A stretch of 64,000 bases of DNA from Mycobacterium sp. D16R12 (GTDB lineage Bacteria > Actinomycetota > Actinomycetes > Mycobacteriales > Mycobacteriaceae). Each line of letters begins with the position of its first letter. Within the stretch, counting starts at the first letter, position 1. This document shows positions 37,839 through 47,719 of this stretch, piece after piece. The notes below the pieces were generated by a model that was given only the letters and a program-made list of their open reading frames with translations, was not told where the DNA came from and did no database searches. The stretch covers positions 1 to 64,000 of the forward strand of contig NZ_MAFC01000023.1 of assembly GCF_002013465.1 (NCBI RefSeq), in the 5' to 3' direction. The position numbers and the translations under genes were made by a program.

Positions 37839-40820
37839 CTACTCCCCGAACACGCGCTGTACGACCGCTTTCGCGCGCCTGGTCACCCGCAGATAGTTGT
37901 CCAGAAACTCGCCGCCGTCGTTATCCGGCCAGCCCGCGGCCGCGGCCACGGTGTTGAGCAACCGCCCGGGACCGGGCAGTTGGTCGTTGGGCTTGCCGCG
38001 CGCCAGCACCAGCGCGTTGCGCGCATTGGTGGCAGTCAGCCACGCCTGGCGCAGCAGCTCGGCATCCTCGGCCTCGATGAGCCCGGCCTCAGCCGCGGCG
38101 TGCAGCGTCTGCAGGGTCGAGGTGCTGTGCAGGGACGGATGTTCGTGGGCGTAGCGCAGCTGCAGCAGCTGCACGGTCCATTCCACGTCGGCCAGCCCGC
38201 CGCGGCCCAGCTTGGTGTTGGTATTCGGGTCGGCGCCGCGGGGCAGCCGCTCGGCATCCACCCGTGCCTTGATCCGGCGGATCTCGCGCACCGCATCCAG
38301 GGCGATGCCACCGGCGGGGTACCGCGTCTTGTCGATCATGTGCAGGAACCGCAGGCCAAGGTCGGCATCTCCGGCGACGCTGTGCGCGCGCAACAGCGCC
38401 TGCACCTCCCACGCCTGCGCCCACTGCGCGTAGTACGTCTCGTAGGCCGCCAGGGTGCGCACCATCGGCCCATTGCGCCCCTCCGGACGCAGCCCGGTGT
38501 CGACCTGCAGCGGCGGATCGGTGCTCGGAGCACCGAGTAGCTTGCCCAGATTCTCGGCGATGGTCGCCGACCAACGGACGGCCTCATCGTCGGTGGCACC
38601 GCCGCGCGCCTCGCACACGTAGAGAACGTCGGCATCGGATCCGTAGCCCAGCTCGCCGCCGCCCAGTCGGCCCATGCCGATGACGGCGATGCTCGCGGGA
38701 GCCTCTTCGCCCTCGGGAACACTCGCCTTGACCAGAGCGTCCAGGGCCGCCTGCAGCACCGCGACCCACACCGAGGTCAGCGCGCCACAGACATCGACCA
38801 CGTCCAGCAGACCCAGCAGGTCCGCCGAGGCCACTCGCGCCAATTCCCGGCGCCGCAATGATCGTGCCGCCCCGATCGCGCGCTCTGGATCCGCATGCCG
38901 CGCCGAGGACGCGATGAGCGCTCCCGCCACCGAGACAGGTTCTGCCTCAAGAAGCTTGGGGCCGTTTGGCCCGTCGGCGTACAGCTGGATGACCTCGGGC
39001 GCCCGCATGATGAGGTCCGGAACATAGGCGGAGGTGCCCAGGATCTGCATGAGCCGCTTGGCCACCGCGCCCTCGTCGCGCAGCGTGCGCAGGTACCACG
39101 TCTGGTCGACCAGCGCCTCGCTCACCCGGCGATAGGCCAACAGTCCGCCGTCCGGATCAGGAGTGTCCGCCAGCCAATCCAAAAGTGTTGGTAGCAGGAT
39201 TGTTTGGATGCGTCCGCGACGCCCGCCCTCCTTGGTCAGCGCGGACAGGTGGCTGAGCGCATGCGGTGGCTGCTGGTAACCCAGGGCCGCGAGCTGACGC
39301 ACCGCCGCCTCGTTGGACAACCCCAGTGCTTCCTTGTCGAACTCGGTGACCGATTCCAGCAGCGGTTGGTAGAACAGCTTGGTGTGCAGGCGAGACACTC
39401 GCACCGCCTGCCGCTTGATCTCGGTGCGCAGCACCCCGAGCGCGTCGTTCTGCCCGTCGGGGCGCACGTGAGCGGCCCGCGCCAGCCAGCGCATCGCCTC
39501 GGTATCTTCCGGTGCGGGCAGGGTGTGGGTGCGCTTGAGCCGCTGCAGCTGCAGTCGGTGCTCCAGTAGCCGTAAGAACTCATACGAGGCAGTCAGATTC
39601 GCACTGTCGTCGCGCCCGATGTAGCCGCCCGCGCTCAGTGCGGCCAGGGCATCGATGGTCGAGGCGACGTGCAGCGACTCATCCGCTCGGCCATGCACCA
39701 GCTGCAGCAGCTGCACCGCGAACTCGACGTCACGCAGCCCGCCGGTGCCCAGTTTGATCTCTCGCTCGCGCAGGTCCGCCGGCACCAGCGATTCCACCCG
39801 GCGGCGCATGGCCTGCACTTCGGACACGAAATCTTCACGCTCGCAAGCGGCCCACACCATCGGCATGAGTGCGTCCATGTACGCCTTGCCCAGCTCCGAA
39901 TCGCCGACGGCGGGTCGCGCCTTGAGCAGCGCCTGGAACTCCCACGTCTTGGCCCAGCGCCGGTAGTAGGCCACATGAGAATCCAGGGTGCGCACCAGCG
40001 CCCCGGCCTTACCCTCCGGGCGCAGTGCCGCGTCCACCTCGAAGAAGGTGCTCGAGCCGATGCGCATCATCTCCCCGGCGACGCGGGTGGTCAGTGAATC
40101 GGCCTCCTCGGCCACGAAGATGACATCGACATCGCTGACGTAGTTGAGCTCGCGCGCACCGCATTTGCCCATCGCGATGACGGCGAGCCGGGGCGGGTCC
40201 TGCCCATCCGGAACCACCAGCGACACCGCGACGGCCAGTGCCGCCGTCAGCGCGGCATCGGCGAGATCCGACAGGTGCTGGCCCACCAGCGGGAACGGCA
40301 ACACCGGTTCGTTCTCGACGGTGGCCGCAAGATCGAGTGCGGCGAGCACCAGCAGCCGGTCCCGATAGGCATCGCGCAACGCCGAGATCGCGGTGCCCTC
40401 GGATACCGAGGCGCGTCCCTCGACTGCGCCGACGGCCGTCAAGAATCGTTCTTGCAGAGCCTCTTTGGACTCCAGTTCGATATCCCCGACCAGCAGCTGC
40501 CAGCGGTCCGGATGCGCTACCAGGTGATCGCCGAGTGCCAACGAGGACCCGATCACCGACAACAGCCGCCCACGCAGGGCGGTGTCGGCGCTCAACGCCC
40601 GATCCAGCGCCGCCCAGTCGGCGCCCATTCCCTCGTGCAACCGGATCAGGGTGAGCAGTGCGGCGTCGGCATCGGGCGACCTCGACAATGACCACAACAG
40701 CGGGACGTGAGCCTCGGTGGTCCAGCCCAGCCCTTCGAGTAGGGACGCGGCCCGCGCATCGACAAGCCCCAGCCTCCCGACACTGGGAACCTTCGAACGC
40801 TCGGTGGAGGCTCGAGTCAC
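37839..40820 (-). CDS. glnE: Glutamine synthetase adenylyltransferase / adenylyl-removing enzyme
   Basis: 993 residues, the bifunctional regulator that adenylylates and de-adenylylates GlnA1 at Tyr406. Two nucleotidyltransferase halves are present. The N-terminal one has [14 protein letters not shown] and the [15 protein letters not shown] helix; the C-terminal one has [16 protein letters not shown] and [17 protein letters not shown]. Length equals the M. tuberculosis protein as I recall (994). It starts one base after the glnA2 stop, on the same strand, so glnA2-glnE is an operon. GTG start at 40820. In M. tuberculosis it is the direct neighbour of glnA1; here 6.4 kb of other genes intervene. 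Confidence 0.95.
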   Translation of the reverse strand: MTRASTERSKVPSVGRLGLVDARAASLLEGLGWTTEAHVPLLWSLSRSPDADAALLTLIRLHEGMGADWAALDRALSADTALRGRLLSVIGSSLALGDHLVAHPDRWQLLVGDIELESKEALQERFLTAVGAVEGRASVSEGTAISALRDAYRDRLLVLAALDLAATVENEPVLPFPLVGQHLSDLADAALTAALAVAVSLVVPDGQDPPRLAVIAMGKCGARELNYVSDVDVIFVAEEADSLTTRVAGEMMRIGSSTFFEVDAALRPEGKAGALVRTLDSHVAYYRRWAKTWEFQALLKARPAVGDSELGKAYMDALMPMVWAACEREDFVSEVQAMRRRVESLVPADLREREIKLGTGGLRDVEFAVQLLQLVHGRADESLHVASTIDALAALSAGGYIGRDDSANLTASYEFLRLLEHRLQLQRLKRTHTLPAPEDTEAMRWLARAAHVRPDGQNDALGVLRTEIKRQAVRVSRLHTKLFYQPLLESVTEFDKEALGLSNEAAVRQLAALGYQQPPHALSHLSALTKEGGRRGRIQTILLPTLLDWLADTPDPDGGLLAYRRVSEALVDQTWYLRTLRDEGAVAKRLMQILGTSAYVPDLIMRAPEVIQLYADGPNGPKLLEAEPVSVAGALIASSARHADPERAIGAARSLRRRELARVASADLLGLLDVVDVCGALTSVWVAVLQAALDALVKASVPEGEEAPASIAVIGMGRLGGGELGYGSDADVLYVCEARGGATDDEAVRWSATIAENLGKLLGAPSTDPPLQVDTGLRPEGRNGPMVRTLAAYETYYAQWAQAWEVQALLRAHSVAGDADLGLRFLHMIDKTRYPAGGIALDAVREIRRIKARVDAERLPRGADPNTNTKLGRGGLADVEWTVQLLQLRYAHEHPSLHSTSTLQTLHAAAEAGLIEAEDAELLRQAWLTATNARNALVLARGKPNDQLPGPGRLLNTVAAAAGWPDNDGGEFLDNYLRVTRRAKAVVQRVFGE

Positions 40821-40821
40821 C

Positions 40822-42162
40822 TCAGAGACCCAAGTAGGCCCGCAGCTCGAACGGGGTCACATTGCTGCGGTAGCGCGCCCACTCGGCCCGCTTGTTACGG
40901 AGGAAGAAGTCGAAGACATGCTCTCCCAAGGCTTCTGCGACCAGCTCGGAACGCTCCATGGCGATGAGCGCATTCTCCAGCGTGCTGGGCAGCTCCTTGT
41001 AACCCATGGCCTGGCGCTCCGCGACGGTCAGCTGCCACACATCGTCCTCGGCCTCGGGCCCGAGGGTGTAACCCTGCTCCACACCGCGCAATCCGGCGGC
41101 CAGCAGCACGGCGTACGTCAGATAGGGATTGCAGGCCGAGTCAGGGCTGCGCACCTCGATGCGACGCGAGGACGACTTGTTGGGCGTGTACATCGGAACC
41201 CGCACCAGCGCCGAGCGGTTGGCCGCGCCCCAGGATGCCGCCGTCGGCGCCTCGCCGCCGTGCACCAGGCGCTTGTAGGAGTTCACCCACTGGTTGGTGA
41301 CAGCGCTGATCTCGTTGGCGTGCTCCAGGATTCCCGCGATGAACGACTTGCCGACGTCGGAAAGCTGCAGCGGATCGTCGGGGTTGTGGAATGCGTTGGT
41401 GTCGCCCTCGAACAGGCTCATGTGGGTGTGCATCGCACTACCGGGGTGATCGCTGAACGGCTTGGGCATGAAGGTGGCATGCACACCGTCGATGATCGCG
41501 ACTTCCTTGACGATGTTGCGGAACGTCATCACGTTGTCCGCCATGGAAAGAGCGTCGGCGTAGCGCAGGTCGATCTCCTGCTGGCCGGGCGCGCCCTCGT
41601 GGTGGCTGAACTCCACCGAGATGCCCATGGATTCGAGCGCATCGATGGCGTGCCGACGGAAGTTCGGCGCCGCCTCGTGCACGGCCTGGTCGAAGTACCC
41701 GGCGTCGTCGGCCGGGATGGGCGCCGACCCGTCGTCGGGCAGGTTCTTCAGCAGGAAGAACTCGATCTCCGGGTGCACGTAGCAGGAGAAGCCCAAATCA
41801 CTTGCCTTGGCGAGCTGGCGACGCAGCACATGGCGCGGATCAGACCAGGACGGCGATCCGTCCGGCAGCTTGATATCGCAGAACATGCGCGCCGAGTGGT
41901 GCTTGCCGGCGCTGGTGGTCCAGGGCAGCACCTGGAATGTCGACGGGTCGGGGTGCGCGACGGTGTCCGATTCGGAGACACGGGCGAAGCCCTCGATGGA
42001 GGATCCGTCGAAGCCGATGCCCTCTTCGAAGGCGCCTTCGAGTTCGGCCGGCGCGATGGACACGCTCTTGAGGTAGCCGAGCACATCGGTGAACCACAGC
42101 CGGACAAAACGGATATCGCGTTCTTCCAGCGTGCGCAGCACGAATTCCTTCTGACGATCCAT
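40822..42162 (-). CDS. glnA2: Glutamine synthetase type I, GlnA2
   Basis: 446 residues. The GS fold is shown by [17 protein letters not shown] (about 50-66), [46 protein letters not shown] and RSALVRVP. The region that carries the adenylylation tyrosine in GlnA1 reads [11 protein letters not shown] here, with Trp in its place, so GlnE probably cannot modify it. GlnA2 is non-essential in M. tuberculosis and its physiological substrate is uncertain. It lies one base upstream of glnE and 41 bp downstream of a hydrolase gene on the same strand. The ATG follows a purine-rich GACC stretch without a strong Shine-Dalgarno. Confidence 0.94.
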   Translation of the reverse strand: MDRQKEFVLRTLEERDIRFVRLWFTDVLGYLKSVSIAPAELEGAFEEGIGFDGSSIEGFARVSESDTVAHPDPSTFQVLPWTTSAGKHHSARMFCDIKLPDGSPSWSDPRHVLRRQLAKASDLGFSCYVHPEIEFFLLKNLPDDGSAPIPADDAGYFDQAVHEAAPNFRRHAIDALESMGISVEFSHHEGAPGQQEIDLRYADALSMADNVMTFRNIVKEVAIIDGVHATFMPKPFSDHPGSAMHTHMSLFEGDTNAFHNPDDPLQLSDVGKSFIAGILEHANEISAVTNQWVNSYKRLVHGGEAPTAASWGAANRSALVRVPMYTPNKSSSRRIEVRSPDSACNPYLTYAVLLAAGLRGVEQGYTLGPEAEDDVWQLTVAERQAMGYKELPSTLENALIAMERSELVAEALGEHVFDFFLRNKRAEWARYRSNVTPFELRAYLGL

Positions 42163-42203
42163 GGTCAGAGGCTATTACATCCGGCGTACACGGGCACGGA
42201 TGC

Positions 42204-43742
42204 TCAGCACCGCACGTCCCGGGGAGGCACCGTGCCGTCGATGAAGTAACGCGTGACCGCCTCGTCGACACACGCCTCTCCGTTGAACGCGACGGTGTGT
42301 TGAGTGCCCTCGTAGCTGATGAGCGATCCGTTCAATTGCTGCGCCAGCGCCACACCCGCCTCATAGGGCGTCGCCGGGTCGTGGGTGGTGGAGATGACCA
42401 CCACCGGAGGCAGTCCGGGAGTCGACGGGGTGTGCGGTGCCGACGTCGGCGCCACCGGCCAGAAGGCGCACAAATCACGCGGGGCGTAACCGGTGAACGT
42501 GCCATAGCTTGAGAACGGCGCCTGCTCGCGCAGTCGTTTGTCGGCGGCCACCCAGGGGGCGGAGTCCCGCGGGGTCGGCCCGTCGACACACCGAATCGAG
42601 TTGAAGGCGTCCTGCAGGTTGTCGTAGCGCCCCTGGTCGTCGCGCTCCTGGTACTGGTCGGCCAGCCACAGCAGGTCATCGGGTCCGCTGCCATCGACCA
42701 GGCCGGCCAGCCCGGAGGTCAGGTACTTCCAGTAGCGCGGCGTGTACATCGCCTGGATGGTGCCGGTGATGGCGTCCTGGTAGCCCAGACCGCGCGGGTC
42801 GTTGGTCTTCGCGGGCTTGGCGACCAACGGATCGATCAGCTGGTGGAAACGCTTCACGGCCTGCGACGGGTCGGTGCCCAACGGGCACTTGGGATCCTTG
42901 GCACAGTCGGCTGCGTAATCGTTGAACGCCACCTGGAAGCCGGTCATCTGCCGGACGTTGGACTCCACCGGGTCGATGGTCGGGTCGATCGCGCCGTCCA
43001 GGACCATCGTGCGCACATTCTGCGGGAAGTACTCGGCGTACTGAGTGCCCAGCTCGGTGCCGTAGGAGTAACCCAGGTAGTTCAGCTTGTTGTCGCCAAC
43101 TGCCGCCCTGATGATGTCCATATCCCTTGCTGCCGAAGCGGTTCCGGCGTTGGCAAGGAAGTCCAGCCCCATCCGGCTCGCGCAGTCGTTGACGTACTGG
43201 CGGTACACGTCCTCGATGTGGGCGACCCCGGCCTGGCTGTAGTCGGCCAGCGGCTCCTTACGGAAGGCGTCGAACTGTGCGTCGGTGCGGCACCGCAGGG
43301 TCGGGGTGGAGCCGCCGACACCGCGCGGATCGAACCCGACGATGTCGAAGCTCTGCCCGATCGCACTATCGCCCAGCTTGGCACCCATACCGGCCGCGAG
43401 GTCCACACCCGATCCCCCGGGTCCGCCCGGGTTGACCAGCAGTGCGCCGATGCGCTTGCCGGTGGCAGGCACCTTGAGTACGGCGAGCTCTGCCACCGCG
43501 CCCATCAGCTTGTCGTAGCTGACGGGCACCTTCACCTTGGCGCACCGGGCCGTCGGGATGCGGCTGGTGTCACCGACGAAGCCCGCGCAACTGCCCCACG
43601 TGACCTTCTGGTCGTAGAACGCCTGCAATGACGGGCTCGGTGCCGGCAGCGGCGCTGCGGTCGCAGGGATGGCAGGAAGGGCCGCCGAGAACATCAAAAG
43701 AACCACCGGCAACGCTCTGCGCATCCGCATCATGGGCCACAT
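42204..43742 (-). CDS. Exported alpha/beta-hydrolase, TAP/CaeA family (copy 1, Rv2223c-like)
   Basis: 512 residues. The signal peptide (RRALPVVLLMFSAALPAIPATA) has no lipobox cysteine, so the protein is probably secreted or cleaved. The hydrolase has the oxyanion segment LLVNPGGPGGSG and the nucleophile Ser226 in NYLGYSYGTELG. The C-terminal part supplies the acid (THDPATPYEAG) and histidine (GTQHTVAFNG). It is the partner of the copy immediately upstream, as Rv2223c is of Rv2224c. Probable roles are peptide or ester hydrolysis in the cell wall. Start at ATG 43742; in-frame ATGs at residues 4, 5 and 7 are alternatives, and no clear Shine-Dalgarno distinguishes them. Confidence 0.87.
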   Translation of the reverse strand: MWPMMRMRRALPVVLLMFSAALPAIPATAAPLPAPSPSLQAFYDQKVTWGSCAGFVGDTSRIPTARCAKVKVPVSYDKLMGAVAELAVLKVPATGKRIGALLVNPGGPGGSGVDLAAGMGAKLGDSAIGQSFDIVGFDPRGVGGSTPTLRCRTDAQFDAFRKEPLADYSQAGVAHIEDVYRQYVNDCASRMGLDFLANAGTASAARDMDIIRAAVGDNKLNYLGYSYGTELGTQYAEYFPQNVRTMVLDGAIDPTIDPVESNVRQMTGFQVAFNDYAADCAKDPKCPLGTDPSQAVKRFHQLIDPLVAKPAKTNDPRGLGYQDAITGTIQAMYTPRYWKYLTSGLAGLVDGSGPDDLLWLADQYQERDDQGRYDNLQDAFNSIRCVDGPTPRDSAPWVAADKRLREQAPFSSYGTFTGYAPRDLCAFWPVAPTSAPHTPSTPGLPPVVVISTTHDPATPYEAGVALAQQLNGSLISYEGTQHTVAFNGEACVDEAVTRYFIDGTVPPRDVRC

Positions 43743-43768
43743 CGTGCCATGTCGGGTGCCGAAAGGGA

Positions 43769-45289
43769 TCAGCAGCGGGCGCCTTCAGCCGGAGTCGTGA
43801 CCTTGATGAGATAAGTCTCCGCCGCTTTGTCGACGCACTGATTGCCGTCGAACACGATGGTGTGCTTGGTCCCCTCGTAGGTGAGCAGGCCGCCGCCGAG
43901 CTGTTTGGCCAGCTCAACGCCCGCCTGGTACGGGGTCGCCGGGTCGAAGGTGGTGGAGACAACCAGCAGCTTGGGCAGGCCCGGCACGTTGATGGGGTGC
44001 GGCTTGCTCGTCGGCGGTACCGGCCAGAACGCGCACACCCCCAGCGGCGCATTGCCGGTGAATTCACCGAAGTCCTGGAACGGGGCCACCTCACGGATGC
44101 GCCGATCCTTCTCCACGGTCTTGGCGCGGTCCGTCTGCGGTGGTTCGTCCACACAGTTGATGGCGGTCTGCGCGTCCTGCGCGTGGCTGTAGTGCCCCTC
44201 TTCGTCGCGCTTCATGTACGCGTCGGCGAGCAGCTGCAGGATGTCGCCCGATCCCTCACTGAGCTGGCGTAGTGCCTTGGTGAACGCCTCCCACAGCGTG
44301 GGCGAGTACATCACCATGATGGTGCCGATGATGGCGTCACCATGGGACAGGCCGCGGCCGTCCTTGGTCTTGGCAGGATGCTCGACCAACGGATCGATCA
44401 TGGCCCGATAGCGCGCGGTCGCCTGCGCGGGATCGGTACCCAGCGGGCAGCTCGGGCTCTTCGCGCAGTCGGCCGCATAGTTGTCGAAAGCCTTTTGGAA
44501 TCCCGCGATCTGGTCGATATCGGCCTGGGTGGGATCTGCATTGGGGTCGATCACCCCGTCGAGGATGAGGGCCCGCACATTTTGGGGGAACTCCTCGGCG
44601 TACGTGGTGCCGATCCGGGTGCCGTACGAGTAGCCGAGGTAGGTCAGCTTTTCGTCACCGAGGGCGGCGCGAAGCCGATCCATATCCTTGGCGACATTCA
44701 CGGTGCCGACATTGGCGAGGAACTCCAGCCCCACCCTGTCGACGCAGCGCTTCACGAAGTCCTTGGAGTCCTGCTCCATGCGGGCGACACCCTCGGGGCT
44801 GTAGTCGGTGTCATTCTGTGCGCGCAGGCGATCCACGTCCTGGTCCGAGTTGCATTCGACGGCCGGGGTGGAGGAACCCACACCACGCGGATCGAATCCG
44901 ATGAAGTCGAAGCTGTCGCGAATCTCCTTGGGCACCTGCTTGACGATGGCGGTCGCGGCCTCGATGCCCGATTGGCCCGGGCCGCCGGGGTTCATCAGCA
45001 GCGACCCGATCCTGTTGCCCTTTGCCGGGTACTTGATGATCGCCAATCGCGCCTTGGCACCGTCGGGTTTCGCGTAGTCGACAGGCACCTCGAGCTCCGA
45101 GCACACTGTGCTCGCCGGCACCGTGGTGTTTTCCGGCGCGAAGCGGTCACAGTCCCCCCAACTGAGGGCGGTTTCGGACGGTCGCGCCGCCATCGCCTGA
45201 CCTTCGACTGAGCGCACACAACCAGAGACGACGGCTACCACCGAGGCAAGAGCCAATACGGCAGCAACCCGCCGACCACGAAACATCAT
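43769..45289 (-). CDS. caeA: Lipoprotein serine hydrolase CaeA/Hip1-type
   Basis: 506 residues. The lipobox VVSGC (Cys24) makes it a membrane-anchored lipoprotein. The alpha/beta-hydrolase fold has LLMNPGGPGQSG, the nucleophile Ser221 in YLGYSYGTRIG, the acid in TFDPATPYQAG and the His in GTKHTIVFDG. It matches M. tuberculosis CaeA (Hip1), a cell-envelope protease/esterase that cleaves GroEL2 and dampens host responses. It precedes the second hydrolase by 26 bp on the same strand. The two share about the same length and all motifs. Confidence 0.9.
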   Translation of the reverse strand: MMFRGRRVAAVLALASVVAVVSGCVRSVEGQAMAARPSETALSWGDCDRFAPENTTVPASTVCSELEVPVDYAKPDGAKARLAIIKYPAKGNRIGSLLMNPGGPGQSGIEAATAIVKQVPKEIRDSFDFIGFDPRGVGSSTPAVECNSDQDVDRLRAQNDTDYSPEGVARMEQDSKDFVKRCVDRVGLEFLANVGTVNVAKDMDRLRAALGDEKLTYLGYSYGTRIGTTYAEEFPQNVRALILDGVIDPNADPTQADIDQIAGFQKAFDNYAADCAKSPSCPLGTDPAQATARYRAMIDPLVEHPAKTKDGRGLSHGDAIIGTIMVMYSPTLWEAFTKALRQLSEGSGDILQLLADAYMKRDEEGHYSHAQDAQTAINCVDEPPQTDRAKTVEKDRRIREVAPFQDFGEFTGNAPLGVCAFWPVPPTSKPHPINVPGLPKLLVVSTTFDPATPYQAGVELAKQLGGGLLTYEGTKHTIVFDGNQCVDKAAETYLIKVTTPAEGARC

Positions 45290-45311
45290 TCAGCCATGGT
45301 GCCAGAAAGGA

Positions 45312-46685
45312 CTAGATCCGGGCCTTCAGCTCCTGGAGCGCCGCGCCGAAATCGTCGGTCAGCGTGGACAGATCGGGCATCAGATCGGGGCAGGAGATCA
45401 GGCCGACGTTGAGTTTGCCGTCCAGCGACATCACCGTGACGGTGAGCGCGGCCCCGTGGAAAATCGGCCCCAACGGATACATCCCGACAACCTGGGAGCC
45501 CAAGAAGTACAGCGGCACTTGGGGTCCCGGCACATTGGAGACCACCAGATTGTGGATCACCGGGTGGCGGTCGGCCAGCCGGATGCGCGAGTAGACCCGC
45601 ATCGCGGTGCCGAACACCGCGGGCGCCGCGAACTGACTCCAGTCCTGCAGCAGCGTCGCGCCCAACACCGCGGTGTGTTCCTTCGCGACGTTGTTGGCCT
45701 CGGCGATGGCCAGCAGACGGTCCACAGGATCTTCAATGTTGGTCTCCAGGCGGGAGAACATTCCCGATACCTGATTTCGGCCTGGGCGGTCGGACTTCTC
45801 ATGTACCGACACCGGAACCATGGCCACCAATGAGCTCTCCGGAAGCTCACCGCGGTCATCCAGGTACTTGCGCAGCGCGCCGGCACAGATGGCCATCACG
45901 ACATCGTTGACCTTGACGTCGAAGCGGTTTTTGACCGCGCGAACGTCCTCGAGGTCCATTTGGGCGTAGCCGACGTTGCGGCGGCTGGTGATCGTGGAGT
46001 TGAACGAGGTGCGCGGCGCCGAGAACGGCGCGGTCATGGCCTCGCCGCGCTTGGAGCGCTCCAGCCAGGCCGGGATGACTCCGATGGTCGCGGGCAGCAG
46101 CTTGGCGAACTTCAGCGGCCGCGACGCCCATTTGAGGGCTCCGGTGACCGCGATCTCCAGGCTGTTGGCGCCGCCGACACCCGGCGCGGGTTCGGGTGCT
46201 TCGGCATCGGGTTCCAAACCACAGAGCGCCGACATCAGGTTGGCGCCGGTGACACCGTCGACCGAGGCGTGATGCATCTTCGTCATGACCACCAGGCGGT
46301 TCGTGTCGCCTGTCTCGATGACCCACATTTCCCACAGCGGCCGGGCGCGATCCAAGGGCAGCGAGGCGATGTGTCCGCACATATCGGCGATCTCGGCCTT
46401 GCCTCCGGGAGCGGGTAGCCCGACGTGATGCAGGTGCCGGTCGATGTCGAAGTCGTCATCGTCGACCCACACCGGGTGGTCCAGGTTCAGGCGGCTGTCG
46501 GCGAGCTTCTCGGTGAAGGACGAGATTCCCTTGACCCGCTCGACCAGCTTGGTCCGCAGTTTCTCGAACGAGTAGCCACCAGGAATGGTTGTGGTGTCTA
46601 ATTCCAGTACCCCGCATACGTGCATGGGTTGGGTGGGTGTTTCGAGATAGAGAAAACTGGCGTCAAGTCCGGAAAGCCGCTGCAT
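45312..46685 (-). CDS. Wax ester synthase / diacylglycerol acyltransferase (WS/DGAT)
   Basis: 457 residues. It begins MQRLSGLDASFLYLETPTQPM, the standard WS/DGAT N-terminus. The active-site motif HHASVDG is at 138-144 in MTKMHHASVDGVTG. It makes triacylglycerol or wax esters from acyl-CoA at the membrane or lipid-droplet surface. Conserved later parts include MAICAGALRKYL and NLVVSNVPGPQVPLYFLG. The ATG at 46685 was chosen from the family start; the frame is open further upstream but that sequence has no similarity. It is 22 bp downstream of nothing on its own strand and divergent from panB. M. tuberculosis has no such gene at this point, as I recall. Confidence 0.9.
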   Translation of the reverse strand: MQRLSGLDASFLYLETPTQPMHVCGVLELDTTTIPGGYSFEKLRTKLVERVKGISSFTEKLADSRLNLDHPVWVDDDDFDIDRHLHHVGLPAPGGKAEIADMCGHIASLPLDRARPLWEMWVIETGDTNRLVVMTKMHHASVDGVTGANLMSALCGLEPDAEAPEPAPGVGGANSLEIAVTGALKWASRPLKFAKLLPATIGVIPAWLERSKRGEAMTAPFSAPRTSFNSTITSRRNVGYAQMDLEDVRAVKNRFDVKVNDVVMAICAGALRKYLDDRGELPESSLVAMVPVSVHEKSDRPGRNQVSGMFSRLETNIEDPVDRLLAIAEANNVAKEHTAVLGATLLQDWSQFAAPAVFGTAMRVYSRIRLADRHPVIHNLVVSNVPGPQVPLYFLGSQVVGMYPLGPIFHGAALTVTVMSLDGKLNVGLISCPDLMPDLSTLTDDFGAALQELKARI

Positions 46686-46860
46686 GCCGCAGATGCTAGG
46701 CGAGCCGGGTATGCGCCCGTGCCCAAATGCGGCGACCCAGGTGTGACCAAGTCCACGCGTTCGGATATTCATCTCATCGCCGCCCGGTGGCAGACTGAAC
46801 ATCGTTGGTAACCCAGGGACCCAGACGGGCCTTGAGGCTTTTATCGAAAAGGTGACAGTG

Positions 46861-47715
46861 ATGTCCGAGATGTCCGAATCTGCTTTGTACGGCGCTGCTT
46901 CCGAAACGAACGCAAAACCGCGTACCAAGACCCGCGTGCACCACTTGCAAAAGTGGAAGTCCGAGGGCCACAAGTGGTCGATGCTCACCGTGTACGACTA
47001 CTCGACCGCTCGCGTATTCAACGATGCCGGGATTCCCGTTCTGCTGGTCGGGGATTCGGCCGCGAACGTGGTCTACGGGTACGACACCACCGTGCCGATC
47101 ACCATCGACGAACTGATTCCGTTGGTACGCGGTGTGGTTCGCGGTGCCACCGAGGCGCTGGTGGTCGCCGATCTGCCCTTCGGTTCGTATGAGGGCGGCG
47201 CCGCTCAGGCCCTGGCGAGTGCCACCCGCTTCATGAAAGAAGCCGGTGCCCATGCCGTGAAACTCGAAGGCGGGGAACGGGTTGCCGACCAGATCGCCAC
47301 GCTGACCGCCGCCGGGATTCCAGTGGTGGCACACATCGGGTTCACCCCGCAGAGCGTGAACGGCCTTGGCGGATACCGAGTTCAGGGCCGCGATGACGCG
47401 GCCGAGCAGCTCGTCGCCGATGCGATTGCCGTCCAGGAAGCCGGCGCGATCGCCGTCGTCATGGAGATGGTGCCCGCCGACGTCGCAACACAGATCACCG
47501 GCAAGCTCACCATCCCCACCGTCGGTATCGGCGCGGGTAAGGACTGTGACGCCCAGGTGCTGGTGTGGCAGGACATGGCCGGGATGACCAGCGGCAAGAC
47601 CGCCAAGTTCGTCAAGCAGTTCGGTCAGGTCGGCGCGGAGCTACGCAAGGCCGCCGAGCTGTATGCCGATGAGGTGGCTCGCGGGGTATTCCCCGCTCCC
47701 GAACACAGCTACTGA
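46861..47715 (+). CDS. panB: 3-methyl-2-oxobutanoate hydroxymethyltransferase
   Basis: 284 residues. It makes ketopantoate from 2-ketoisovalerate and methylene-tetrahydrofolate, the first committed step to pantothenate and CoA. Motifs are [34 protein letters not shown] (metal-site Asp), [19 protein letters not shown], and [20 protein letters not shown] lies before the ATG at 46861. The ATG three codons later (46870) aligns better with the M. tuberculosis N-terminus but is farther from the Shine-Dalgarno. It ends four bases before the convergent FAAL stop. Confidence 0.94.
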   Translation: MSEMSESALYGAASETNAKPRTKTRVHHLQKWKSEGHKWSMLTVYDYSTARVFNDAGIPVLLVGDSAANVVYGYDTTVPITIDELIPLVRGVVRGATEALVVADLPFGSYEGGAAQALASATRFMKEAGAHAVKLEGGERVADQIATLTAAGIPVVAHIGFTPQSVNGLGGYRVQGRDDAAEQLVADAIAVQEAGAIAVVMEMVPADVATQITGKLTIPTVGIGAGKDCDAQVLVWQDMAGMTSGKTAKFVKQFGQVGAELRKAAELYADEVARGVFPAPEHSY

Positions 47716-47719
47716 TAGC

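Noticed and set aside
40717..42249. 510-codon open frame antisense to glnA2
   Set aside because: It is a chance antisense frame; glnA2 is a certain gene on the other strand.
45312..46988. Upstream extension of the WS/DGAT protein to 46988
   Set aside because: The family N-terminus begins at 46685, and the extension runs into the panB promoter and start.
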